Assembly: GCF_001625305.1 (NCBI RefSeq)
Contig: NW_017804675.1
Span: 406,066 to 470,065, forward strand
Source: Branchiostoma belcheri
Taxonomy: Eukaryota; Chordata; Leptocardii; Amphioxiformes; Branchiostomatidae
DNA length: 64,000 nucleotides
Direction: 5' to 3'
The notes under the pieces were generated by a model that saw nothing but the letters and a program-made list of their open reading frames with translations, made no database searches and was not told the origin of the DNA. Of this stretch, positions 44,001 to 51,728 are shown one piece after another (within the stretch, counting starts at the first letter, position 1; each line of letters starts with the position of its first letter). The position numbers and the translations under genes are program-made.

Positions 44001-47000
44001 TTTCCAAATGTTCTTACAAATTTTATCTCGATTGTGACCACCTTTCTCGATCAGCACACGTTTTGCCACTACTACGGAGGCAAATCACCCTTTCTTCTCC
44101 ACGCAGTACTCTCCAAATCTCTCAGGAGAAAGTTCCACGCTGAAAGTTTCTTTCCTAGAACTACATTGTGAACGCTTCTCAAATGGGTAAACCTTTTCTT
44201 TTATGGTAAAGAAACATCTGTCTTTGCAGTTCACTTTTGTAACCCAAAACATGTTAGTGGTTTGGATGAGCCTTCTTTTTAGACGAAAATTGTAGCGAAT
44301 AGAAAATAGTCAGCACAAGAGAAATACTGAATGTAATGGAATGAAGCAGTACTGTACTATTGTAGCCAGGCGTCAGTTTTTACAGTTTACGTTTCAAGTC
44401 CATCATTACATGATTGAATCTATAGAGTTGTATATTCTGAATAATCTAGACATTCCCTTTTAGCAGTACTTCACCCCAAGAGAGACGTGTGGTTTTTGAT
44501 TTGTCAGTATGAGCTCAAGAATATCTTAGAAAAACAGTTTCATAATCTGCATTTGGTTGACTTGAAGTGAAAAAGTCAGAAAGCAATGATGGTGATGATA
44601 TTGTGTGTTACTTGCCTGGTTTGAGAAAGTTTTTGTTGCCACCTTGGACAGTCATCACTGACAGATCTGCAAGATAGGAGAAAACAGAGAAACATGAAGT
44701 ACAAATTTCCTTTGTCTATAACACGAACTCATCTTATGAGGATTGCAAAAATAATGATTTTATACAGTTCTGTTATAGTTCGGAGTATTGCACCCAATTA
44801 GATTCACAACATTGTTTCATTATATTCATGAACACATAACAATACAGTAACAAAGACCGTGTGGCGCTGCACTCAAGTTTAAAATTTATCTTAGCAGCGC
44901 CACACAACAAAATACAATTAACATACAATAACACAACATAATTGACAAAGGGACAAACCAGTTACCCTTACTGGTTACGGGCTGACCAACTATAGTGTTT
45001 TGCCCACGAAGATGTCTACTAGGACACTGGGGACAAACTTATGACTGGTGTATTTATTTATTTATTTATTCGGCTGTAAAAATAACAAATTGTACAGCCA
45101 GGGCAGCCCAACTAGCCAGGAGGCTATTATTAAGGGCTTGCCCTGCTGACAAGACAAACATTTACACATACATTACAACAATACAATACATCAACGTGGA
45201 GAGGTCAGGGTCATACACCTAAGGCTGGTTTATTGATGTAAGGCTTAGATTCTAAGGCCTAAGACTGGTTTATTGATGTCAATGTAAAACAGTTTTGCAG
45301 AACCCAGGGGTTCTGAATTGCACTTTTGCTCACAATTACAAAGATTAAGACTAAAGACGTAGCCCATTAAAAGCTTTAAAATCAAACAACATCTATTACA
45401 ACATATGCACATATGAAAAAATCTATTAAAGTAGAGTTTATAAGTGTTAATAAGTTTGCATTGCTGATGAATGAACTTACAGACTAACCTGGGCTCAAAG
45501 TATATAAAACATTGTTTAGAGTTAAAACTTTTGGCCCAACCCAAAAAATTCTCTCACCTAGAGCTTTCGACCAGTCACTCTGGTCTTCCTCAGTAGACTG
45601 ACCCAGTGAAGATCTAGGTGGGATAACTTTTTTGTGTTGGATCAAAAGTTTTAACTCTAAACATGTAACTACCAACACAGATGAGCTTTCATGATTACAT
45701 AAAATACTGTTGATGTTTGGTTTAGACAATCGGCTGTTGAGCGTTTTGTAGACTGTGTTAAGTTTACTGTAAACTTGGACTTTAATACCTCTCAACATAC
45801 TTTGTTCAGCGATTTGAACTCATTTTGTTTGAATTAGTGACAGCATGAATTATGTTCGCTTAACTTGTGCATTAGTGAGAGTTGGCCAATATGGCTCAAT
45901 ACTATTCTTATTCACTGCCAACCTCTACATAAGGACCACCTGAATGTTAGGGCATGCTAAATATCAGCTGTAACTGAATGAATGAATGACGACTTTTATT
46001 GCACATTTTTGTCAGAAAGGCAATTAGTGAACTGTTATTAATATGTACACATTCAGTGGCTATTACTCACTATAGCAAGTTACATGCAAAAAAACTCTAA
46101 GTACAGGTCACAACAAAATATGAATAATCATTTATTCATATTTTGTTGTGACTTGAATGAATGAATGAATGAATGAATGAATGAATGAATGAATGAATGA
46201 ATGAATGAATGAATGAATGAATGAATTTATTGCTCGACAATTGTACATGGTACAATGTGTGGCAGTAAGACAACAATATTACAAAATGTGATGAAAAGAT
46301 GCTGTCCACAGATACAAAATAAAGCTATCATTCTCGCTTCAAAATTCAACTTCTCTCTTTTCAGTTACTTTTTATAGTAGAGATAAAGGAACAGATATGT
46401 TTTTCGATGGAAGGTTTTCCTAGTTACGTTAGGAATATAATTTTCTTACAGTGTTAAAGAATGAATGAATGAGTGAGTGAATGAAAGAATGAATGAATAG
46501 ATGAATGAATGAATGAATCAATCAATCAATCAATGAATGAATAAATAAATGAATGAATGACTGAATGAGTGAGTGAATGAATGAATGAATGAGTGAAAGA
46601 ATGAATGAATGAATGGATGAATGAATGAATGGATGAATGAATGAATGAATGGATGAATGAATGAATGAATGGATGAATGAATGAATGAATGAATGAATGA
46701 ATGAATGAATGAATGAATGAATGAATGAATGAATGAATGAAAGTGTAACGTTACTTACCGCCGTTTCGCAAGAGTGGGTCCTTCGGCACTACCCAATCAG
46801 AATCGCCTGTAGAATGATATGAAGTCGTCATTATTAATGTCAGAGATTATCCAGGTCTAATAGATTGTACACATATACCTGGAATAGACAGTTCTTATAC
46901 ATGTAAAAGTGTCTGATAAAATTTTTACCTGCTCCTTGGTTGTACTCTGCGCTCATCCTGGCAAACTCTCGTTCCATCTGCTTGTTCTCTTCTGCTAGTT

Positions 47001-48795
47001 TTGTGAGAGGGCCTGGCAGGGTGACAAGGCAAAAGTTAGCATGTTGTTAGAGGGCCTGGCAGGGCGGGAAGGCAAAAGTTAGCATGTTGTTAGAGGGCCT
47101 GGCAGGGTGACAAGGCAAAAGTTAGCATGTTGTTAGAGGGCCTGGCAGGGCGGGAAGGCAAAAGTTAGCATGTTGTTAGAGGGCCTGGCAGGGCGACAAG
47201 GCAAAAGTTAGCATGTTGTTAGAGGGCCTGGCAGGGTGACAAGGCAAAAGTTAGCATGTAAAGAGGTGCCAAAGTCACAAGAATTTATACGGATATTTTA
47301 CACAATTCATACGAATTTTACGGAATCCATAGGAATGTTACGGAATCCATAGGAATGTTACGGTGTACATACAATCCATTACCAGGAGTATTTCAAAAAA
47401 ATCTACACGTTAGTGTGTGTGAACTGGCGCGGCTTATCCACGCCCGAGGCATTATACCTTTTACGGGCCATGAACACAAAAGCAGCGATAGTATTACTGT
47501 CTATTCGCTTTATCCATGCATAGACACATTTAAGTGTACTTTGTGAAGGTTTAAGGTACCCACAACGCAGTACCCTTAACTGAAATGACAGTACTGTAGC
47601 AGTATCGTGATGTTGTTATTATGAGGCCTGGTTGTAGGTAGCACACTGGTGTCGAGAGACGATTAACACATGGTTCATTTCATTCATTCAACCTTAAGTG
47701 GTTAGACTGGGTTTTAGGACTATTCCATTTGTCATTTATGGGGGAGACCAATTCATAATAATTGTACATGTACATGTATACTACAAACACAGTCAGTACA
47801 CCTTCACATATTGATATGAAATTTCTCTGGAAATGTTGTGTTTTAAAGATAATTTGTTGAATGTTTTGATTGAAAAAAATAGGTAATTTAATTCTCCTCA
47901 CTTTCAGCAAAACGTGACGTTGTGTTCACACGTCATACGCGCAAGGACAATTGTGCGTGACCTTGCTAGCAGGGTGGGAGGGGGGCGAGCTGGGTTAGTC
48001 TAGATTGTGTACCTTTATATAGCACGTCTGTACTGAAAACAGACAATGTCTAGGCGAGATATATTATTGCCTTAAGAGTAAATAGAAACAGGCCATATTC
48101 AGTGTCTACCGTAAGAGTACTGATTTCAAAATGAAACAGTACTACGCCTTTCTGTATTCATACACCAAAATCCCTACATTTTACTAGGCGTTCGGTTATT
48201 GTAGAATTATAGCCATTTTGTGCATCCATGGAGGATCTCTTCTACCTCCATGGTGCATCTTTCCGATTGACCCCAAATGTTATCTGTTCTGGTCCAGGTC
48301 ACTTATACGTTCTACGACACGATTACGACAGCAAATTGTGAGTATCAGTCTTGGAACAGTCGTGAATGTGTCGTACAGAATTCTGCTGTCTTGTGAGTTT
48401 CGAAAAGGTTGGCGTATGTCGTAGACCCTTATCGACAGTAGGTTATGTCACAGCCTCACTAAACAAATTATACGACGACAAAAAAATATACGATGGTGTG
48501 GTCGTGTGGCGTAGCGGCAGAGTGCTCGACTCGGAACTAAGAGGTCCCGGGTTCGAGTCCTGACTTGCCACCGAGCTTGTGCCCATTGGGAAAGGCACTT
48601 TCCTCACTTCGCTCAGGTGAAAATAGTGTATTGTCCCATGTGTTGATGGCGGCATTGATATAAGTTGAGTGTGCTGTCACCATGTCTTGTGGTTACGTGT
48701 GATTACATGCGACGACTATGACCGCACCTTACACGTCATATAACTACAGGTATTCTCTCACCTCCTATTTCTTGGGACCCTTTCTTCACAGGCAT
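26095..48795 (-). CDS. FAM111-like trypsin-fold protease with ubiquitin-like domains
   Basis: Fifteen in-phase exons: 48795-48762, 47012-46929, 46806-46759, 44666-44616, 36137-35900, 35268-35115, 34401-34292, 33417-33265, 32889-32748, 31970-31863, 31589-31427, 31060-30984, 29035-28865, 26880-26722, 26304-26095. They give about 633 residues; human FAM111A is about 611. Exon 2 is a charged helix; exon 5 resembles the FAM111 ubiquitin-like region (NVGVPARSL); exon 7 has GETLLRALYRDARF, a FAM111 hallmark. Protease triad candidates: His446 (LLTCHHMV), Asp504 (DTDFCILEL), Ser570 (WRSGIPGFD). The family degrades DNA-protein crosslinks and antagonists at replication forks. Oddities: the Ser motif lacks the usual GxSG first glycine; the Asp-Ser spacing (66) is about 36 shorter than in human, so an exon may be missed; intron 4 has a GC donor (CCAG|GCAAGT). 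Confidence 0.83.
26487..26690 (+). mobile_element. tRNA-derived SINE, truncated
   Basis: The copy keeps the B-box part of a tRNA head (AAGAGGTCCCGGGTTCGAGTCCTGACATGCCACC) and the shared body CTTGTGCTCTTGGGAAAGGCACTTTACACG...GTGAAAATGAGTATTGTC. The A-box half is missing. It matches the more complete copy at 48,494 and the inverted one at 34,060. It lies in the last FAM111-like intron. Confidence 0.75.
27262..27292 (-). repeat. Copy of a FAM111-like exon start
   Basis: On the minus strand, ...CTCAG|GTTGCGGAGGACCAAAGTGACCTCATCCAAAAG repeats the acceptor and first 31 bases of the exon at 26,880-26,722, about 410 bp upstream of it. The reading then diverges and no donor is obvious. Adjacent sequence 26,990-27,170 is a dispersed repeat also seen at 35,330-35,480 (CACGTGTGACGTCAGCA...CGCCCCCCGTCCCGGTTGAGCG). 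Confidence 0.75.
27898..28657. mobile_element. Non-autonomous element with GTTCACAGTGAA termini
   Basis: The left end CCCTGTTCACAGTGAAA and the right end TTTCACTGTGAACGGGG form terminal inverted repeats. The interior carries GATCCGGATTG and CCCGATCGG words in both orientations and internal GTTCACACTG motifs near 27,989, 28,448 and 28,560. No transposase is recognised, and the open frames across it are by-products of the inverted structure. It lies in a FAM111-like intron. Confidence 0.7.
28705..28788 (-). other. Candidate in-frame duplicate exon carrying the catalytic-Asp segment
   Basis: These 84 bases repeat the last 28 codons of the FAM111-like exon 29,035-28,865 (PMSYSRF...DPDTDLCILELQ), with three amino-acid or silent changes and the same CAG|GTACGT donor. 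An AG precedes it (AAGTTGCAG). Phase is 0 at both ends, so inclusion would add 28 residues without a frameshift. The intervening 76 bases would be a very short intron containing part of a dispersed repeat, and its polypyrimidine tract is weak. Confidence 0.6.
29150..30920 (+). mobile_element. RTE-type non-LTR retrotransposon, antisense in a FAM111-like intron
   Basis: A 500-codon open frame from the ATG at 29,338 to 30,837 encodes a reverse transcriptase. It shows KAPGADEITAEVL, WSKMLVVPVYKKGSKFDPGNYRAIALLS, QFGFRSGRGTVDAVF, FIDFKAAFDTV, VRQGCLLSPVLFN and the YADDTTL catalytic motif. The C-terminal block RRLRWFGHVMRRP and GRPPKRWKDQI is typical of RTE/BovB-like elements. The frame breaks close to the end, around 30,825, where the usual C-terminus continues in another frame. 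The endonuclease part is absent. The RT core is unbroken, so the insertion looks relatively young. Confidence 0.85.
31240..31345 (-). repeat. Partial copy of a FAM111-like exon end
   Basis: The stretch at 31,244-31,345 repeats the end of exon 31,589-31,427 and its GTATC donor (GATACCTATATCCTGGAAGCCCACCACGCC...), about 180 bp downstream on the minus strand. It has small changes, including an early stop in the copied frame. No acceptor is visible. Confidence 0.8.
31595..31760. repeat. Short tandem repeat of GTTAAAGGTCAAAGTTCACGTCTATCTGCAG
   Basis: Four to five units of 30-35 bp lie just upstream (minus strand) of the acceptor of exon 31,589. They are intronic. Each unit contains GGTTAAAG and CACGTCTATC. 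Confidence 0.8.
32220..32740. repeat. GGTTCTGGATAAAGCACR tandem array
   Basis: Some twenty units of about 17 bp (GCACGGTTCTGGATAAA) form an expanded array of the dispersed GGTTCTGGATA family. A GTTTGTTTGTTTG run and a short palindrome (GTCACAAAATGATTTTGTGAC) interrupt it near 32,495-32,590. It lies between two FAM111-like exons. Confidence 0.85.
33490..33960. repeat. Repeat mosaic in a FAM111-like intron
   Basis: The segment includes ACAAGCCGACGTTTCGATGACCGTCTGTCATCTTCATC (33,520-33,560), related to the arms of the hairpin at 34,471-34,644. It also includes GTTAAAACTTTTGATCCAACACAAAG...TCGACCAGTCACTCTGGTCTTCCTC (33,730-33,805), related to the fold-back element at 45,513-45,663. No coding sequence is recognised. 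Confidence 0.65.
34060..34280 (-). mobile_element. tRNA-derived SINE, minus orientation
   Basis: Read on the minus strand, it begins with a tRNA-like head (GTGTGGCGTAGCGGCAGAGTGCTCGACT...GAGTTCGAGTCCTG). It continues with CCTTGGGAAAGGCTTTTAACACAAC...AAAATGAGTATTGTCC and a tail that contains GTTAAAATGACTTGAGTGTGCCGTCACCATGTCTTG. It is the same family as 48,494 and 26,487. Confidence 0.75.
34471..34644. mobile_element. Near-perfect 174-bp hairpin (fold-back element)
   Basis: TTTTACACAACC...TTTTATTCAGC at the left and GCTGAATAAAAGGTTGTGTAAAA at the right are the ends of arms of about 80 bp. The arms include CTGTCACCTTCCTCAGGGCAATTCTGACTGGTTCAC and its complement. Only about a dozen central bases are unpaired. 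It lies in a FAM111-like intron, about 70 bp from an exon. Confidence 0.85.
36186..36400 (-). repeat. Exon-abutting repeat copy, minus orientation
   Basis: On the minus strand it runs from GTCGCCATGGTAACTGGTGCTGTAGCAGACACCTTGTGG to CCATGTGAAGGTAAAAATTCTGCATTTGCTTTTCAAATGTTA. It ends about 50 bp before the FAM111-like acceptor at 36,138. Its orientation matches the host gene. Confidence 0.7.
36785..38665 (+). CDS. Type II membrane C-type lectin with repeat stalk (copy 1)
   Basis: Five exons (36785-37004, 37196-37341, 37501-37909, 38087-38488, 38655-38665) join in phase for about 395 residues. The N-terminus is polar and Pro/Arg-rich. A single hydrophobic segment (about 95-117, LAAGIAVLLSLCAVGLAP) should anchor it in type II orientation. 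A stalk of eight 14-residue repeats (STTVDALKRDQDDM) follows, likely a coiled coil. The C-type lectin domain (from about 260) has WRGICYKAF, the FWFGLHD block, a galactose-type QPD motif (about 352-354), WLDHDC in the second calcium-site position and a final FICQ. This is the layout of asialoglycoprotein-receptor or CD209-like lectins. The last exon adds three residues. The gene is nested in a FAM111-like intron on the opposite strand. Ligand unknown. Confidence 0.87.
37507..37860 (+). repeat. 42-bp coding minisatellite of lectin copy 1
   Basis: Eight units of 42 bp (ATGTCCACCACTGTTGACGCCTTGAAGCGCGACCAAGACGAC) encode the stalk. The seventh unit is extended by 9 bp and the last has diverged. 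Because 42 is divisible by three, reading frames on both strands stay open across it. Those other frames are shadows. Confidence 0.93.
38666..40680 (+). other. Inter-lectin region with duplicated promoter-proximal blocks
   Basis: Blocks starting AAACAATATCTACTATTTTGTCGGCAACCAAAGAAGTGGG recur near 36,435, 39,690, 40,335 and 41,377, each with following GGCATGTCTGCTACATGTATG. A longer unit (TTGTTTGATGTTTCT...CCTGTAGATGTCTTTTCGTGGGCAAA...CACCTGGGGTGAAAGTATGACATGC) repeats at about 39,840-40,270 and 40,935-41,300. They are traces of tandem lectin-gene duplication. Nothing coding is recognised. Confidence 0.7.
39541..39610 (+). tRNA. tRNA-Glu(CTC)-like sequence, probably a pseudogene
   Basis: CTAGTGGTTAGGATT (A box), an anticodon arm with CTC in the loop (TTGGCGCTCTCACAGCCAA) and GGCCCGGGTTCTATTCCCGG (T arm and B box) closely match tRNA-Glu. 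The acceptor stem pairs poorly (5' TAGCTTA against 3' TGTAGGA), and the T loop has TTCTATT where TTCGATT is usual. It is therefore likely a decayed tRNA or a SINE head. Confidence 0.5.
40690..40935 (+). pseudogene. Collapsed third lectin copy (start fused to 3' UTR)
   Basis: The lectin leader and first codons (ACGGCCGAAATGTACGAGC, 40,698-40,716) pass directly into the lectin 3' region (GGCGGGACTCACCACTACCGAACAGCGGCT...AACATCCGCAGTCAAACTGACTAG). All of the transmembrane, stalk and lectin-domain exons are missing. This is what an internal deletion or unequal crossover between tandem copies would leave. Confidence 0.8.
41760..43898 (+). CDS. Type II membrane C-type lectin with repeat stalk (copy 2)
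   Basis: Five exons (41760-41976, 42580-42725, 42877-43213, 43316-43720, 43888-43898) give about 371 residues, very similar to copy 1. The stalk has six 14-residue repeats, two fewer than copy 1. The lectin domain keeps WRGTCYKVF, WIGLHD, QPD and the terminal FICQ, but the second calcium-site region reads WVDYFC where copy 1 has WLDHDC. Calcium-dependent sugar binding may differ. The exon 3 donor is uncertain: TTTTTA|GTAGAT keeps phase, whereas copy 1 uses a different site. The last exon adds GPP. The gene lies in the same FAM111-like intron, downstream of copy 1 and in the same direction. Confidence 0.83.
45513..45663. mobile_element. Fold-back element with TAGAGTTAAAACTTTTG ends
   Basis: TGTTTAGAGTTAAAACTTTTGGCCCAAC at the left pairs with GTTGGATCAAAAGTTTTAACTCTAAACA at the right, and CACCTAGA with TCTAGGTG further in. 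A half copy is at 33,730. No coding capacity. Confidence 0.75.
46150..46740. repeat. (GAAT)n microsatellite blocks
   Basis: Long GAATGAAT arrays occupy 46,153-46,225 and, with interruptions (GAGTGA, GGATGA, AAATAAAT), 46,460-46,740. A similar array is at 61,925-62,030. They lie in the FAM111-like gene just before the exon at 46,806. Confidence 0.95.
46981..47265 (-). repeat. 43-bp minisatellite that repeats a FAM111-like splice acceptor
   Basis: Six units of about 43 bp (AGAGGGCCTGGCAGGGYGRSAAGGCAAAAGTTAGCATGTTGTT on the + strand) end at the exon 47,012-46,929. On the minus strand every unit contains the acceptor CCTGCCAG followed by the first exon bases GCCCTCT. The functional acceptor is the one nearest the exon; the others are exact decoys. 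Confidence 0.88.
47280..48490 (-). other. First FAM111-like intron, nothing recognised
   Basis: This stretch of the first intron contains a small tandem duplication (ACGGAATCCATAGGAATGTT near 47,320-47,360). I see no exon, RNA gene or open frame with a recognisable product. Confidence 0.55.
48494..48680 (+). mobile_element. tRNA-derived SINE
   Basis: The head GGTGTGGTCGTGTGGCGTAGCGGCAGAGTGCTCGACT...AGAGGTCCCGGGTTCGAGTCCTGACTTGCCACC has A-box-like and B-box motifs of a tRNA. The body CCCATTGGGAAAGGCACTTTCCTCAC...GTGAAAATAGTGTATTGTCC follows. Two relatives lie at 34,060 and 26,487. It sits in the first FAM111-like intron, in opposite orientation to the gene. Confidence 0.8.
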
Positions 48796-49380
48796 TCTTG
48801 GCGGTGTCTTCAGATTAAAAGACGTCTGAAGGTTCTTCTTCAATCGCCTGATTGCTGTTATCACTGATACTGCTTAAAGATATTTGTGACGAATGTCCTT
48901 AAAAGATTGTGCTCGTTTCGGCACCTTGTGTAGCCTGTCTGGCCTGACAGTGTACAGAGGGGGGACGCGCCCTTTGCACTGCCCTGGGGCGTTTGTCTCA
49001 ATCTCCAAGCAGATACAGGGTCAGGCTCGGTGTTTTAGGCATGTTTGTGCTTGTTTTAGGCATACAATTGAACTAACAATTGAATGTATTTCCTTTTATT
49101 TATTTCTGGGTCAGTATGGTCAGACGAGCAAAAAAAAATGTTACATATAAATTCAGATACTCATTTATATACAGATATAACTTGTTTTTAGACTCAAACA
49201 AAAAGCTTGAACCTGGTCGAGTGTTGACCTCTTGTTTCCTTATTACTTCTTCCGAGACAGCAAGGGTCTTAAGTGCTTCTTCTGCATCTTAAAGTATCTA
49301 TATAAAAATCCTTACAAGTCGCCAAAGTTACCACCAAAGCCTTATGAACGTTTGCTAGCTTGCCTAAATGAATACTAGTA
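48796..49380. other. Region upstream of the FAM111-like start codon
   Basis: This region includes the 5' leader and likely promoter of the FAM111-like gene. I see no clear TATA box in a convincing position. A short open frame at 48,893-49,150 (+) has no recognisable product. It separates the FAM111-like start from the 3' side of the minus-strand PM20D1 copy. Confidence 0.45.
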
Positions 49381-49389
49381 TTGCAACGA

Positions 49390-49640
49390 TCAGACACGGT
49401 TCTGGGTCGTCTCCAAGTATCCAAGAACGTAGATTTGCACCAAACACGGTTCTGGATACGCGTGGACTACTAGTATCCATAATCGTGCCTGAGTATGGTT
49501 CTAGATGAAGCACGGTTCTGGATAGTGTCCACTTGCCCAAGAACGTAGATTTTTCACAAGCACGGTTCTGGATACGTATGGACTACTAGTATCCATAATC
49601 ATGCCTGAGCATGGTTCTGGATAAAGCGCGGTTCTGAATA
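49390..49640. repeat. Dispersed GGTTCTGGATA repeat copy
   Basis: Paired CACGGTTCTGGATACG...CCAAGAACGTAGATTT...TATCCATAATCGTGCC words mark another copy of the family seen at 56,470, 61,240 and 62,740. It lies immediately 3' of the minus-strand PM20D1 copy. A related copy sits just 3' of the plus-strand gene, so it predates the inverted duplication. Confidence 0.7.
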
Positions 49641-49724
49641 CAACCAAGGACATTATACAGATGTCCTTGATACAACAGATCCTTAGCTACTGCCTCAGTA
49701 ATTCATTTTAAGTATCTGAACCCC

Positions 49725-51728
49725 TTACAAGTCTCCGTCATGCTCGTGCCTCCTCGCCACCAAAGGTTTGTCCACGTTCCGCATCAGGTGGAAGTAAAAG
49801 TTCATCACCCTCTCGTAGTCCTGCACGGAGATCCTCTCGTTCACGCCGTGAAATCTCGTGAGATCTTCGGGGGCCATGACGTTCGGCGAGAACCGGTAGA
49901 TGGCGCTCGTGAGGTTCCAGTAGTGACGCGTGTCTGACGTCACAGAATGATGAAAGAAACATGAACATTTGAAGGTAGCCAAGCAAATGCACAATGTTAA
50001 CCTTCATATGGTTTAGCCTACCAAACTACTGCTCTGAAATGAAACAAATTGCAAAAAATATATAACATGAAAAACGATAAAAGCTGAACAATAAATTGTG
50101 AACTTCAAGGAAGTGTTTTAGGTTTTCTGTAAAAGTATTGGAGCTGTATAAGACCATGCATGATGTAATTAAACCGAGTATTACGCCCCTTTCTGAATTT
50201 TTGCACACACTGACAAACTCTCACCTACCTGAATCGTGCTGGTCAACCTTCAACTATGGCCAAACTACCAATCATCAACTGTCAAAATCACCTCCCACCA
50301 CCTTGCAACAGTCACCATTCGGCCAGAAAACATACAAACTGAAAACTGCCAGCCACCCAAAACAATACTCCCGTCCCGAAAGTAACAACAAAACGAGTTC
50401 TTCCTCTAACATACCTGTGAAACCTATCATAACAAAAGGAGCCACCAGCGAGTCGGGGTAGATCTGCTGGATACTTTCCTGTATCGCCATGTACGCCGGC
50501 GACTCCGGGCCGCTCGGAGAGACTGGCGCGGGAACTAACGACTCCACCACCTCCATCTTCACCCTGGGGTCGTTGATGACTTCAGGTTGTGCTCTAGAAC
50601 CTCCTGGATGGTCTGTTTGGGATGGACTCGGTGGTTGACGATGGCGACTGCCTCGGGAGCGATGACGTTGTCCTTGATGCCGGCGTTGAAGCGCGTGACG
50701 GCCGTGGTGGTTCGGCACAAGGCGTTGGTGCTGGGCTTCTGGGCCAGAACCCACCGCACCACGGGTGTGAAGAGCCACAGGTTGGCAGTGAGCAGGCGGG
50801 GCAGGAGGCTCATTTCGGTCGCCAGGTGCTCGGCAAAGTCTCGCTCGGGACCGGAACCCCAGAGGTTCGGCTGGAGGTTCCTCTCCAAGTTGGTGACTGC
50901 CTGGGACAGAATGCCGATAGCCGACTCTTTCTCAGGCATAGACCCGTGCCCTCCCTTCACCCGTACACTCAACTTCACTGTTACGTAACCCTTCTCGGTA
51001 ACACTAATCAAGGCAACTTTCTTGTCAACCCCTGGAACATAATTTTTCATTACAGGTTCACCCTCATCTAGAATAAACTCTAGTTTCACTCCGCGGTCCT
51101 CTAGCAATTCTCCAATTTTTCTCGCCCCGTAGGGCCCTAAAACTTCCTCGTCGTGTCCGTAGGCGAGGTAGAGAGTCCGTCTGGGTCGATAACCCCTGTT
51201 CAGGTGGAATTCTAGCGCCTCCAGCTGCCCCAGGACGTTATGTTTGCAGTCGATGGTCCCCCTGCCGTACACAAACCCGTCCTTCTGCTGCCCGGAAAAC
51301 GGCTCGGCTTCCCAGCCAGGTTCCTCCGTCACGGGCACGACGTCCAGATGGGCCGCCAGGAGCGCGGGTTTCAGCGAGCGGTCCGAGCCCTGCACGCGGT
51401 ACAGCAGGCTGAAGTTGCCCACCACCTCTCTCGTCACGAGCGGGGAGGCGTGCAGCGCGGGGAAACTGGCGCGGAGGAAGGCCAGGAACTTCCGCAGCTC
51501 CTCGGGCGTGCCTCGCCCCGGCTCGTACGAGACGGTGCGGAAGGTGACGGCCTGGCTGAGCCGGTCCAGCCGGGCTCGGGTGGCGGGGATGAAGTCTTGG
51601 TCCGTGGCGTTACAAGGCGGCGGGCGCGTCTGGTAGGAAGGGAAGGTGGCGGTTCGGACCACCACGATCACAGCCACACACAGCAAGGCAGCGCCGACCC
51701 ACTGCAGAAAACTTCGCGCAGTAGACAT
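49725..51728 (-). pseudogene. PM20D1: PM20D1-like M20 peptidase, copy with a 1-bp deletion
   Basis: Two exons (51728-50415 and 49933-49725) mirror the intact plus-strand gene. An N-terminal signal anchor (10-24) is followed by the M20 fold with metal and catalytic residues His127 and Asp129 (AAHLDVV), Asp160 (GTIDCKHN), Glu194-Glu195 (GHDEE) and Asp221 (LDEG). Compared with the other copy, one G is missing near 50,580 (AAG-TCATC against AAGGTCATC). The frame then stops at 50,559 after about 389 residues. The lost part includes the last exon with the FHGVNE histidine, the final metal ligand. Downstream sequence is otherwise well conserved, so the lesion is recent or an assembly error. PM20D1 enzymes join or split fatty acids and amino acids. 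Confidence 0.85.

Larger units (their letters stand above)
44690..46750 (-). other. FAM111-like intron with repeats only
   Basis: It contains a GTGTGGCGCTGC...GCAGCGCCACAC inverted pair near 44,860-44,910, a TATTTATTTATT tract near 45,050, and the fold-back element at 45,513. Two GAAT/ATGA microsatellite blocks lie at 46,150-46,225 and 46,460-46,740. No coding sequence is recognised. Confidence 0.6.

Noticed and set aside
50555..50600. Programmed ribosomal frameshift in the minus PM20D1 copy
   Set aside because: There is no slippery heptamer or pseudoknot evident, and the paralogue simply has the extra base. A deletion is the simpler reading.
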